Positions 1 to 9,300 of a DNA stretch of 64,000 bases are shown piece after piece. Both the position numbers and the translations under genes were made by a program. The stretch comes from Akkermansiaceae bacterium UBA956 (GTDB lineage Bacteria; Verrucomicrobiota; Verrucomicrobiia; Verrucomicrobiales; Akkermansiaceae): assembly GCA_002293145.1 (NCBI GenBank), contig DBCO01000014.1, positions 3,401-67,400 on the forward strand. The letters are read 5' to 3'. How positions within the stretch are numbered: the first letter of the stretch is position 1; each line of letters starts with the position of its first letter. The notes under the pieces are model-generated. The model saw only the letters and a list, made by a program, of their open reading frames with translations. It did no database searches and was not told the origin of the DNA.

Positions 1-409
1 GGTATTTGTAAAGAGGGATGCCAAGTTGTGCTGCGGATGCTTTGGCAACAGCCATCGAGACACCAAGGATCGCGTTGGCGCCAATGTTGCGCTTGGTGCT
101 GGTGCCGTCCACTTCGCGCATGATTTTGTCAATCGCTGCTTGTTGTGTGGCATCCATGCCACAAAGAGCTGGCGCGAGTTGTTCATTGACATTGTTCACG
201 GCATTAAGAACACCTTTGCCGAGGTAGCGTGATTTATCACCATCGCGTAGTTCGCAAGCCTCGTGCTCGCCAGTTGAAGCACCCGAGGGCACCGCAGCGC
301 GGCCCACGGCGCCGCCTTCCAAAGTAACGTCCACTTCCACAGTTGGATTGCCGCGAGAGTCGATCACTTCACGCCCGCGAATTTCGATAATGCTTGTATA
401 TTCCATCAT
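1..409 (-). CDS. eno: Enolase, N-terminal part (runs off window start)
   Basis: Enolase interconverts 2-phosphoglycerate and phosphoenolpyruvate in glycolysis. Translated on the minus strand, the first 136 codons give the classic N-terminal domain: REVIDSRGNPTVEVDV near residues 13-28, then the mobile-loop motif PSGASTGEHEACELRDGD, then GANAILGVSMA. The 3' two thirds, including the catalytic lysines, lie outside the window. Two tandem ATG codons (409 and 406) open the frame; I chose the first. No gene sits between it and the divergent small gene at 596, so the roughly 190 bp between them should hold both promoters. The identification is secure. Confidence 0.96.
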   Translation of the reverse strand, partial: MMEYTSIIEIRGREVIDSRGNPTVEVDVTLEGGAVGRAAVPSGASTGEHEACELRDGDKSRYLGKGVLNAVNNVNEQLAPALCGMDATQQAAIDKIMREVDGTSTKRNIGANAILGVSMAVAKASAAQLGIPLYKY

Positions 410-522
410 AATTTCTAATTGGTGCGCGCGCGGTATCGCAGGTTTGGCAGCTTCTGGCAATGCTCAAAACGGAAAAAATCGTAGTGTTTTTGTCATGAAT
501 CCGGCGCGATATGATAAAATAC

Positions 523-549
523 TTACAAAAAACATATCATTTTTTGTAA
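523..549. promoter_or_regulatory. Perfect A+T-rich inverted repeat, possible operator
   Basis: The arms TTACAAAAAA (523-532) and TTTTTTGTAA (540-549) are perfect 10-base inverted repeats around a 7-base spacer. The element sits in the divergent spacer between enolase and the small basic protein, 47 bases before the latter's ATG. An all-A/T stem with one G-C pair is weak as a terminator, so a protein-binding operator or a promoter-overlapping site seems more likely. Function is inferred from position only. Confidence 0.4.
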
Positions 550-595
550 AATAATCGTTGCATTCTTAGAAAATCAGCAGTATCAGTCGCGTGTC

Positions 596-934
596 ATGCC
601 CGCTAAAAAGACAGCTAAAAGATACACAGAAGATCAAAAAACCGATATCCTCGCGTTTATTGAAAAGTTCAATGCAGAGAACGGCCGTGGCGGTCAAACC
701 GCCGCCGTAAAGAAGTATGGTGTTACCCCACTGACACTTGCCGCATGGAGCAAAAAATCTGCTAAGAAGCCGAAAAAGGCTGGGAAATCTACCAAGAAAT
801 TCCGCAATCCTGCGAAATTGATTGATCGCCTGAAAGTTGTTTCTTCCGAAATCGCCAAAGCCGAAAAATCTCTTGAAAAACTTCAGGCAGAGGCCAAGGA
901 ACTGCGTAAAGAAATTCGCGCAGCAATCGAGTAA
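596..934 (+). CDS. Small Lys-rich HTH/coiled-coil protein
   Basis: A 112-residue, very basic protein. Residues 6-52 (RYTEDQKTDILAFIEKFN, then KKYGVTPLTLAAWSKK) resemble the helix-turn-helix found at the N terminus of IS3/IS911-type transposase OrfA proteins. Residues 53-72 are a Lys-rich linker and 75-112 a predicted coiled coil rich in Lys, Glu and Ala. There is no partner OrfB or insertion-sequence end nearby, so a transposase is unlikely; a nucleoid-associated protein or small regulator that dimerises through the coiled coil fits better. The gene is monocistronic and closed by a strong terminator 26 bases downstream. Function is not established. Confidence 0.75.
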   Translation: MPAKKTAKRYTEDQKTDILAFIEKFNAENGRGGQTAAVKKYGVTPLTLAAWSKKSAKKPKKAGKSTKKFRNPAKLIDRLKVVSSEIAKAEKSLEKLQAEAKELRKEIRAAIE

Positions 935-960
935 TTGTATTTCATATTATCAGTTCAACC

Positions 961-996
961 AAAAAACTCCGCTTCATATCGAAGCGGAGTTTTTTC
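961..996. terminator. Rho-independent terminator, usable from both sides
   Basis: A-tract, then stem ACTCCGCTTC / GAAGCGGAGT around a 5-base loop, then T-tract. The A and T runs on opposite sides make it work in either direction. It separates the small basic gene (ends 934, plus strand) from the 3' end of rsmA-Nudix (ends 1044, minus strand). Confidence 0.9.
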
Positions 997-1043
997 GTAA
1001 TTGTTGAACCTCTTTTGCGATCTCTCTAGATCACAATAGCAAA

Positions 1044-2378
1044 TCACATCGCGCTGCGACGGAACAAATGCCAGCATTCGATAAATCCAGTCGCGAAATC
1101 TTCTGGAGAATGAGCGATCCATCGCTCAATCACTTCCAGAGGAAACCACTGCACGCTCTCGATTTCCGAGCATGGAAAACGCAATGCTCCATCGTGACGG
1201 GCCGCATAAATTACCACATGTTCCCAGCCCATATTCGCACAGGCAGCGATCTTACCTACCTCCACCAACGATTCTTTTTCAATTCCCATTTCTTCCTGCA
1301 ATTCACGCAGCGCACAAGCGGCATAGTCTTCACCCGCATCAAGATGACCTGCCGCACTGGAATCCCAAACGCCAGGATGTTTGTCCTTCAATCGAGAACG
1401 CAACTGCAACAACAAATCCTTACGCTTGTTAAAAACGAAAATATGCACCGCGCGATGCAACCAATCTTTTTCATGGATCTCAGATCGCGTAGCTTGCCCT
1501 ATGACTTGATCATTTTCATCGACTCGATCAAATATCTCCGCCCCTTTTTGCGGAATTTCTTTCAACGGATGGTTATCGAACAAATGCGTAATCGTCAGCC
1601 ACTGGTGCAAATCCAGTTCTTCAGCGCGTACCGTCGTTGGCACACCCAACGCCCCGATCACATGCTGCCAAGGCACGGAATCTGGTAACAATTTGTGCAA
1701 TTGCTTACGACGCTGCCCGAACCCTCGACGCAGCAATTCATCGAACAATCGTCGGTCGAAACACGGCAAATCCTCACGGGGAATCAGCAGCGCGACACTC
1801 GAATCCACTTGCGGTTGCGGATAAAACACCTCGGGCGGCACTTCCATGACCGTTTCCACATGCCATGCACTTTGCACTCGCAGTGATAGCATTCCGTAGT
1901 CACCATGACCTGGAAGGGCACTGAGTCGATCAATCACTTCCTTTTGCAACATGATCACTGCCCGCTTGAAGGGATGAGGTACAGAAAGGAAATTTTTCAT
2001 AATCGCCCCACCACTGGCGTAAGGTAAATTGCCGAGAAATTTCACCGGTCGCTCCGCAAAAATCCGCCGCAGATCAAAATTCACCGCATCCTCATGACAA
2101 ACTTCCACATCATCCCGATCCGCGTATTTTTCCTTCAGCGCGGCTGCGAGGCGAGAATCGAATTCTACCAAAATCACTTTCCGCACGCGTCCCACAACAT
2201 GTTGCGTAAGTGCGCCAGTACCGGGCCCGACTTCAATGACGGTATCTTCCGGCATCAGATCGAGGTGATCGACAATACCCCGTGCCGTTTCGGTATCGGT
2301 CAAGAAATTTTGCCCCAATTGTCTGCTCGGCAACACACCATGCTGATCCAATACCTTGCGAATTTCCCGTTCCGTCAT
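1044..2378 (-). CDS. rsmA: RsmA (16S rRNA dimethyladenosine transferase) fused to a Nudix hydrolase
   Basis: Residues 1-270 are RsmA/KsgA, which dimethylates two adjacent adenines near the 3' end of 16S rRNA: LGQNFLTD at 21-28, SAM motif EVGPGTG at 49-55, and NLPY at 117-120. Residues 280-444 form a Nudix domain with a complete box (G344, E350, R358, E359, E362, E363, G365), preceded by HRAVHIFVFNKRKDLLLQLRSR as in YfcD/Idi-like Nudix proteins. RsmA alone is about 270 residues, so the reading frame is a real two-domain fusion with no internal stop. The Nudix substrate is unknown. Its 3' end faces the terminator at 961-996. Confidence 0.95.
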   Translation of the reverse strand: MTEREIRKVLDQHGVLPSRQLGQNFLTDTETARGIVDHLDLMPEDTVIEVGPGTGALTQHVVGRVRKVILVEFDSRLAAALKEKYADRDDVEVCHEDAVNFDLRRIFAERPVKFLGNLPYASGGAIMKNFLSVPHPFKRAVIMLQKEVIDRLSALPGHGDYGMLSLRVQSAWHVETVMEVPPEVFYPQPQVDSSVALLIPREDLPCFDRRLFDELLRRGFGQRRKQLHKLLPDSVPWQHVIGALGVPTTVRAEELDLHQWLTITHLFDNHPLKEIPQKGAEIFDRVDENDQVIGQATRSEIHEKDWLHRAVHIFVFNKRKDLLLQLRSRLKDKHPGVWDSSAAGHLDAGEDYAACALRELQEEMGIEKESLVEVGKIAACANMGWEHVVIYAARHDGALRFPCSEIESVQWFPLEVIERWIAHSPEDFATGFIECWHLFRRSAM

Positions 2379-2556
2379 GCCGGGAAATCATTGCTGATTC
2401 AAGAAATTTTCCAAGCACCAAAAAAACAAAAAACTTTGAACATTCTTAACTCTCGCGGGCTATATTTACGAAGACTGCAACGCAAGTTGCCGTTTTCATG
2501 CAAGAGTAAACAGCTGCTACTATCAGCGTAATTACGGTCAGGATTGCTAGCTTGTT

Positions 2557-2587
2557 CGGAGAGAGTGGATGCTCTCTCCGAGGTTTT
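2557..2587 (+). terminator. Rho-independent terminator without an obvious upstream gene
   Basis: A perfect 9-bp stem CGGAGAGAG (2557-2565) / CTCTCTCCG (2572-2580) with a 6-base loop is followed by AGG and seven T residues. The T-tract is only on the plus-strand side. No plus-strand protein gene ends just before it; the nearest upstream plus gene ended at 934 behind its own terminator. It may end a small RNA starting in 2380-2550. Confidence 0.8.
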
Positions 2588-2645
2588 TTTGCCAATTTCT
2601 TAGCATGGCTCCGTCAGGTTGCTTATTTCTGATTGGCTTCACGCG

Positions 2646-3084
2646 ATGCATTTGCTGGCAGTGGACATGTTCAAATCGGTCTTCATCAAAGTCCTTTTCT
2701 TCGGCATCGGTGCCGCATTGTTTGTATAGTCACATTTCACCGCGAAGGAGCTTCTCGGCATCGAAAAAGGAGGCGTCGACACGACTGCGCTCATCACGGA
2801 GATGAAAGAGGACATCGGGTGGAAAAACACAAACACGAGAGCTACGCGATCATCTCGATATACCGAATGCAGCTCCGCGACAAAAAGTCAGTGTTTCGCA
2901 CGGCGAATTCAAAAAGCTGAAAAACGGAGACACTATGGCGATCTGCCAGCATCCCCAAGAGCCCAAAAAATTTTATGTGAAATTCAAGTCGGCCGACCCC
3001 ATGTGAGCGTGCATCATTGGTATGGGGATCTTTCTCGTTGGCCTCATTCTCATGCTTCGTTTACGACTACGTACGTTTGCTTGA
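2646..3084 (+). pseudogene. Decayed DUF3592-like membrane protein gene
   Basis: Three plus-strand frames carry successive pieces of one plausible protein. The N-terminal piece has a hydrophobic segment (MFKSVFIKVLFFGIGAALFV) and ends in TAG. A middle piece (ESYAIISIY) is in a second frame. The C-terminal piece (KVSVSHGEFKKLKNGDTM, then PQEPKKFYVKFKSADPM) is in a third frame, is broken by a TGA at 3004-3006, and continues into a transmembrane helix (IIGMGIFLVGLILMLRLRLR). The order, with a GDT motif, a Pro-x-x-Pro-Lys-Lys segment and a terminal helix, matches DUF3592 proteins as I know them. At least two frameshifts and two stops make it non-functional. Confidence 0.55.
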
Positions 3085-3504
3085 ATCAATTGCTGGCAAA
3101 AAACACTGCACCTTAAAATTACGTAAATGTGAATACTATAAACTGAACCTCAATACTTTCGGAAATCCATTCACAAGAATTTGACAGGTTATTCACAAAA
3201 CTTTTCGAGGTTTAGGCAAACGTTTGATTTTGCACACAGCTCTTCTAAACAAACATTTTAGTTCGACATTCTTCATGCGCTTTTTCACAAAAATCATACG
3301 AACGTTTGATGGAAACAAACAATTGTTGTGTGCACAAAAACGGACTCAATACACGAGACAAACATAGAGTTGAATCGAATGCATGAGCTTTTCCAATCAA
3401 CGAAGGCTGAGTGATATTCACCCGAAGCATCGAGCCAGATTATACTTGCATACGAACCGAAACTTTTCCGCATTTTAGCACACGATGTACTTGCTATTTC
3501 CGGC
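3085..3504. other. A+T-rich non-coding region upstream of pfkA
   Basis: No convincing gene on either strand. It contains two copies of AACGTTTGAT (3219-3228 and 3301-3310), each followed by a TGCACAC-type element, and one exact TTATTCACA (about 3189). It must contain the promoter for the phosphofructokinase gene; a TATACT near 3437 could be its -10, but no good -35 was seen. Confidence 0.4.
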
Positions 3505-4494
3505 ATGAACGAGTTTTCTACCTTCGAAATGTCGAAAGGTTTAGCAATCATGACGTCCGGCGGCGATAGCGCCGGCATGAATCCCGCAGTCAAGTACTGC
3601 GTCGATTACGCACGCAAACAAGGATACTCCCCCTATCTCGTCTATGATGGACTACGCGGCTTGATCGATGACCACATCGTCGAGGCGACTCGTGAGCTCA
3701 CCTCAGGTATTTTGCACCGCGGTGGCACCGTTTTGCGCTCCTCGCGTTCAAAACGATTTTTCGAGCTAGAATATCGCCAACAAGCATACGATAATTTGCA
3801 ACGACGTAGCATCGGCCAATTGATTGTCATCGGCGGTGATGGATCATTCAGCGCGCTCAACCAATTCTACAACGATTTCGAAGTTCCTTTCGCAGGCATT
3901 CCTGCAACGATCGACAATGACATCGCAGGCACTGACTACTGCCTCGGGGTGGACACAGCACTCAATATGATCCGCCAGTCTGTGGACTCCATCCGCGATA
4001 CCGCCACTTCCTTTTCGCGCGCCTTCGTCATCGAGGTGATGGGACGCCATTGTGGCTACCTCGCTATGGTCTCTGCACTTTCCAGCGGTGCAGAAGTTTG
4101 TATCATACCAGAGCTCCCCTACGATCTCGATTCGATCGGCGCTCGCCTAATCGATGAAAAGAAAAATGGTCGCACCTACGTTCTTGCCATCGTTGCTGAA
4201 GGAACACGCATGTCTGAGCACTTTACACGCTGGCTGAGCGACACCATGAAAATGGACGCCCGTCTCACAGTATTAGGCCACGTTCAACGCGGTGGATCGC
4301 CCACAGTTCACGACCGTATTATGGCCTACAAATTTTCCGTAGCCGCCATTGATTCGCTCAAATCGGGCAATACGAACGCGATCATGACATTCCGCGATGG
4401 TAGCTTTGGCTCCGTGCCGATCGAAACCGTGACCAGTTCGAAGTATCGCATTGATAGTGATTTGTTGAAACTGTGCGAGGCACTCTCGCGCTGA
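3505..4494 (+). CDS. pfkA: 6-phosphofructokinase
   Basis: Phosphorylates fructose 6-phosphate in glycolysis. The 329 residues contain the nucleotide-binding loop SGGDSAGMN near 18, GGDGS near 111, the catalytic TIDNDIAGTDYCLGVDTAL, and EVMGRHCGYLA. Glycine in GGDGS (position 104 of the E. coli enzyme) points to ATP rather than pyrophosphate as donor. The residue equivalent to E. coli 124 is Ala (PATIDND) instead of the usual Gly (ATP type) or Lys (PPi type), which is slightly unusual. Start ATG at 3505; a second in-frame ATG at 3532 is an alternative. Convergent with the isomerase gene ending at 4510. Confidence 0.95.
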   Translation: MNEFSTFEMSKGLAIMTSGGDSAGMNPAVKYCVDYARKQGYSPYLVYDGLRGLIDDHIVEATRELTSGILHRGGTVLRSSRSKRFFELEYRQQAYDNLQRRSIGQLIVIGGDGSFSALNQFYNDFEVPFAGIPATIDNDIAGTDYCLGVDTALNMIRQSVDSIRDTATSFSRAFVIEVMGRHCGYLAMVSALSSGAEVCIIPELPYDLDSIGARLIDEKKNGRTYVLAIVAEGTRMSEHFTRWLSDTMKMDARLTVLGHVQRGGSPTVHDRIMAYKFSVAAIDSLKSGNTNAIMTFRDGSFGSVPIETVTSSKYRIDSDLLKLCEALSR

Positions 4495-4509
4495 GCCGCA
4501 GATGCCTAC

Positions 4510-5337
4510 TCAAAAATACGGATCACGCAAATCGCTGATGCTGCGGGCAATTTTTTTCAAGAACTCATCTTGGTCACCTGCCCAGTATTTGCTTGAAAAT
4601 ATTTCCACCTCAGTAGTTCCATCGAATCCTGTATCGCGCACCCAGCCGTCGATAACCCCTACATTCGCAACGCCCTCACCAGGCAAGCCGCGATCTAACA
4701 GAACATGTTCCATGTCAGGCTTGAAATCACAAACGTGAAAAGCAAAAAGATTTCCCTCATCTGCACAACGGTCGATCTGCTCTTGTAAGTCCAGTTCCCA
4801 CCAGACGTGAAAAACATCAACAGCTACGCCTAACAGCGGATGGTGCAGACGCTCGACCATGTCATTGGCATCGCGCAAACTGCAAACTGCGGAACGATCG
4901 CCCGCATACATCGGATGCAGCGGTTCCACAGCGAGCTTAATACCCGCGGCCTCGGCATAGGGTAGAATCTCCTCAATGCCTTGCTCGATTTGCAAGAAAT
5001 TATCCGAAGGAATCTGCCCCGACGTCGCACCACAGACCAAAACGATCATCGGTAAGCCAAGAGCCTCAGCCTCATCAATGGCTTTACGATTTTCCACAAT
5101 CGCCGCCAGTCTTGCTTCTAGCGATGCGCCCGTAAAAAAACCTCCACGAACGAGCGATACTCCCTGCAATCCTGCGTCTGCAATTTTTTTTCGGACTCGT
5201 CCCAAATCTTGGCCATCTACGGTCTCGCGCCAGACAGAAATGCCACCAAATCCGTGACGAGCGTAGCCATCAATGCATTGATCTATCGACCACGGCTTCG
5301 TGGTAAAAGTGTGAATGGTTGCGTGATGAAGATCCAT
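4510..5337 (-). CDS. Sugar phosphate isomerase/epimerase (xylose-isomerase-like TIM barrel)
   Basis: The 275-residue reading has the AP-endonuclease-2/xylose-isomerase-like barrel: HATIHTFTTKPWSIDQC at the start, GFGGISVWR, LVRGGFF, VCGATSGQIP, then metal-ligand-type motifs VEPLHPMY and VAVDVFHVWW, and FHVCDFKPDM. These families isomerise or epimerise sugars and polyols such as inosose or hydroxypyruvate; the exact substrate cannot be read from sequence. The frame remains open to an ATG at 5412, adding 25 basic residues, but family proteins begin near MDLHHATIHT, so I use 5337. Convergent with pfkA, only 15 bp apart. Confidence 0.85.
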   Translation of the reverse strand: MDLHHATIHTFTTKPWSIDQCIDGYARHGFGGISVWRETVDGQDLGRVRKKIADAGLQGVSLVRGGFFTGASLEARLAAIVENRKAIDEAEALGLPMIVLVCGATSGQIPSDNFLQIEQGIEEILPYAEAAGIKLAVEPLHPMYAGDRSAVCSLRDANDMVERLHHPLLGVAVDVFHVWWELDLQEQIDRCADEGNLFAFHVCDFKPDMEHVLLDRGLPGEGVANVGVIDGWVRDTGFDGTTEVEIFSSKYWAGDQDEFLKKIARSISDLRDPYF

Positions 5338-5515
5338 AATAATGCCTGATACAAAAAATCTCCTGCGAGCTAGCTGATGACGGATCATCGGCGCGATCGC
5401 ATCTAGTAACATGTTCTGTTAGAGACTACAGAATTGCTTTCGCGGAGTGAGCTTAATCGGACAACAGCAAAGAAACAAGACTAATTGCTTTAGGACATCT
5501 TCAGCCACTTCACAG

Positions 5516-6238
5516 TTATCGACGCTCCTGTAACCAGTGTGCCATGGCGAGCAATCGATTCACCCCCGGCATGCCGCGCGTTCCGCTGAGAACCTCCAAA
5601 TGATCTGCAATTTCCACCCGCCGAGCATCAGACCAGAAAACCGATCGATCTCGAAACGTCGCTAGCGCCCGTGCTTCTTCGGGCTTGATCGCCACACTGG
5701 GTCGCACGGGTGACAAGGGCGGTGGGCCTTGCGAGGCAGGCATCAAATCTTGCCGATCATACACCACCACAGTTCCCGCAGCGAGATCACCGAGGCGTTG
5801 GAATCGACGAGTGGCCAGACAACTCACCATACCAATCAAGCCAAAAAACGGAGGATTAATATCCACCACGCGTAAGAAATTTCGCACCACCGCTTGAGAG
5901 AAAGAAATCGGAGCTCCAGAAGGCTGCATTACCCGCAAGCCGCAGATTTTTTTACCAAAGGTTGCGCCCCATTTGCTCGCCTCAAAAAATACCGGATACC
6001 ACCAGGAGAGCACAAACCACGCAAGCATTAGCAAGCCTCTCACCACATTGCCACCAATCACAATTCCTGATATCCCAGTGACAATGCTGATTACTACGAT
6101 CGCTGCAACGAGAAAGAAAAAATCCAACAACCACGCCAGAACACGCAACAAAGGACCTGCGATGCGCAAACGTATTTCCATACCCTCAGCCAACTCGATG
6201 GTCTGCAAGGTATCCAGTTTTCGATCAACCTCTCTCAT
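5516..6238 (-). CDS. RDD family membrane protein
   Basis: A 240-residue inner-membrane protein. The RDD domain covers about 20-160, with three transmembrane segments: LLRVLAWLLDFFFLVAAIVV, IVIGGNVVRGLLMLAWFVLS, and a third near NPPFFGLIGMVSCLA. GKKICGLRV and FQRLGDLAAGTVVV are the conserved post-helix motifs of the family. The C-terminal 70 residues are cytosolic and poorly conserved. RDD proteins are often beside SpoIIM-like or MoxR genes, but neither is here. It is divergent from mfd across a 116-bp promoter region. Function unknown; some RDD proteins act in ion transport. Confidence 0.9.
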   Translation of the reverse strand: MREVDRKLDTLQTIELAEGMEIRLRIAGPLLRVLAWLLDFFFLVAAIVVISIVTGISGIVIGGNVVRGLLMLAWFVLSWWYPVFFEASKWGATFGKKICGLRVMQPSGAPISFSQAVVRNFLRVVDINPPFFGLIGMVSCLATRRFQRLGDLAAGTVVVYDRQDLMPASQGPPPLSPVRPSVAIKPEEARALATFRDRSVFWSDARRVEIADHLEVLSGTRGMPGVNRLLAMAHWLQERR

Positions 6239-6354
6239 ACTCAGCCCCGTTCTAATTCATTGTTCATTACTTACAATGGAGATATACCAGCTCTTTCCCG
6301 CATACAACAGCGAAATCCGTTCGCCATTTTACATTTACCGCCTATACTCAACTC

Positions 6355-9300
6355 GTGCCGCCCAAAGCGAATCCTGTGCACACGCTGCTTCAACATCTGG
6401 AGCACCATGCCGAACTCTATGCCTACCTTGCCCGCCTTGGGCAAGAGAGGGATACCCTTGTCATCGACCAATGCCACCCCAACGCGTATGCCTTCATTTT
6501 AGCGGCACTCTGCAAGGCACATCCGCACAAAACAATCTGGATTCTTCACGAGTTGCCTCGCTTGCGAGAAAAAATTGCAACAGAGATGGAAACATGGTCA
6601 GTGGGTTGCACCACACTGCCCGAGGTCTCTGCCGAACTCTCCGATGGCGCAATAGCTGATCCCGAGTCCGAAGCCGAGCGCCTTGCAGTGTTAGATTCCC
6701 TCGCGCAAAAAAAACGCCTCGTGATTCACACACAGGAAGCTGCACTTCACGGTCCAGCACCTTCGGCAGAGAGTATTCTTCAGGCTCGCATCGCCTTGAA
6801 AAATGGCCTCACGCTCGACCCTGCTCGCTTCACAGAAATGCTCGTCGATTGTGGCTACGAGCGCGCCTCGATCGTTCACGGACGAGGTCAATTCGCCACA
6901 CGCGGCGGCATCATCGATGTTTTCCCCTGGCACGCTGCGATGCCTTTGCGCATCGAATTTTTCGATCAAGAAATCGAATCGATCCGCGAGTATGATCCCG
7001 ATTCTCAACTCAGCACCGCAAAAAAATCCATTGCCGAGATCCTTTTGCGCGAGCCTGATAAATCCGCCATTGCCCAGGATTACATCGCCGATGATCATCT
7101 CGTCGTTTGCCTAACAGATACTATACCCATAGGAATTCGCACGCACTTACATTTGAGTCAAGAAGGCATCGATGAAGTGTCGCACACGCGACTGGCTCTC
7201 GGTATTCTTCCCAGTCCGCTCGGCGCCTTCGAGGCCGGTGATTTCATTCTCCAGGAATCCAAACGCGAACAATTTTTCTCACAACTCTCTACCTGGTATT
7301 CCGAGAAATGGACCGTAGCCATGAGCTTCGCCAATCAAGGGGAGGAAGCACGTTTCCTTGAACTCGCTGGGGAAATGCCTGAGATTATGATCATGCGCGG
7401 CGAGGTCCATGCCGGCTTTTTAATTCCCTCCATCAAGCTCGCAGTCATTTCTTCTTCCGAGCTTTTTGGCCGCTATCGCAGTGCCACGGGAGTGCGCAAA
7501 AATTTGCTCGATCGCCAACAAACCAGCGCGATCAATCTGGAGGAAATCCAGCTCGCCGACCTCGTGGTTCACTACGAATACGGCATCGGTCGATTTCGCG
7601 GCATTCAGCCATCAGACGATGCCTTCACCGAGGAAATCGTCATCGAGTATCAAAACGGCGCACTGCTGCAAGTGCCAATCGATCAAGCACATCTGGTCGC
7701 CAAATACGTCGGCATGGGCGGGAAAACTCCAGAGCTCAACCAACTCGGTGGTGCCTCGTGGAAAAACACGCGCAAGACAGCAGAGAAATCGATCCTCGAT
7801 TACGCCGCGCAAATTCTCCGTATCCAGGCAGACCGACAATCCAAAGAAGGCTATGCGCATCCACCCGATACACGCTGGATGTGGGAGTTTGAGAACTCGT
7901 TCCATTTCACCGAAACCGCGGATCAAAAGAGGGCGATCGAAGAAGCCAAGCGCGATATGGAAAGCACCGAACCGATGGATCGCTTGATCTGCGGCGACGT
8001 CGGCTTTGGCAAAACCGAGGTGGCGATTCGCGCTGCATTCAAGGCCGTGACTGGTGGGAAACAAGTGGCTATTTTAGTTCCCACCACCGTTCTCGCAGAA
8101 CAACACTGCCGCACATTTCGCGAACGCATGAGCGACTACCCGATCCGCGTCGATCTACTCAATCGATTCCGCACTCCTGCCGAAGTACGCGATACGATCA
8201 AAGGCATCGCCGATGGCTCAGTGGATATCGTCATCGGTACACACAGACTGCTTTCCGGCGATGTCGTCTATCACAATCTCGGTCTTGTAGTCATCGATGA
8301 AGAGCAACGCTTCGGCGTCAAGCATAAGGAAAAATTCAAGGAAATCTTTCGCCACATCGACATTCTAACACTCTCTGCCACCCCCATTCCGCGCACACTC
8401 TACATGGCACTGATGGGCACGCGTGATATGTCCACCATCGATACCCCACCGCCGAATCGTGTGCCTGTTCACACGACGATTTCGCCCTACGATGAACGAG
8501 TGATCAGAGATGCCATCCGTCGCGAAATGAAACGCGGCGGCCAGGTGTTTTTCCTGCATAATCGCGTCAAAACGATCGAAATGATGCGAAAGAAAATCCA
8601 GAGCTTAGTGCCCGAAGCACGCATCCTCATTGGCCATGGGCAAATGCATCAGGATGATTTGGAAGTGGTGATGAAACAATTCGTGCAAGGTGAAGCAGAT
8701 GTTTTGTTAGCCACAACGATCATTGAAACGGGTATCGATATCCCCAACGCCAACACCATTCTGATTGATCGCGCCGATCGCTTTGGACTCGCCGATCTCT
8801 ATCAGTTACGGGGTCGTGTTGGTCGTGCAGGAGAAAAAGCCTACGCAATTTTGTTGTTGCCGCGCGATATGCTGACGCAAGGTGATGCCCGCAAACGCAT
8901 TCAAGCGATTCGCCAATATACGGCACTTGGCTCCGGCTTCAAGATTGCGATGCGCGACCTCGAAATCCGCGGCGCTGGAAATTTGTTAGGCACAAAACAA
9001 TCAGGCCACATCGCGGCAGTTGGCTTTGATCTTTATTGCAAATTGCTCCGTCAATCGGTGGACCGACTCAAAGGTCACGCCCTACCCCAACGCGCGGAAA
9101 CGACAATTAAGTTGGACTTCGTCGCCATGAGTGAAGTGGAATTCCATCGTGGTCATGGCGATCATGAAATGATACCCGCATACTTACCCGTCGATTTCAT
9201 GGAGGAAACTCGATTGCGAGTTCATGCCTATCGCGAATTGGCTGAATGCCTCACAGAGAAGGAACTCGATGCCCTTGAAAAAGCCTGGCGCGATCGCTTC

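Noticed and set aside
1068..1688. 206-codon plus-strand frame opposite rsmA-Nudix
   Set aside because: Antisense to the Nudix part; no motif or ribosome-binding site.
3120..3504. Replication origin
   Set aside because: Only one exact DnaA-type box, no dnaA/dnaN neighbour and no visible A+T-rich 13-mer array.
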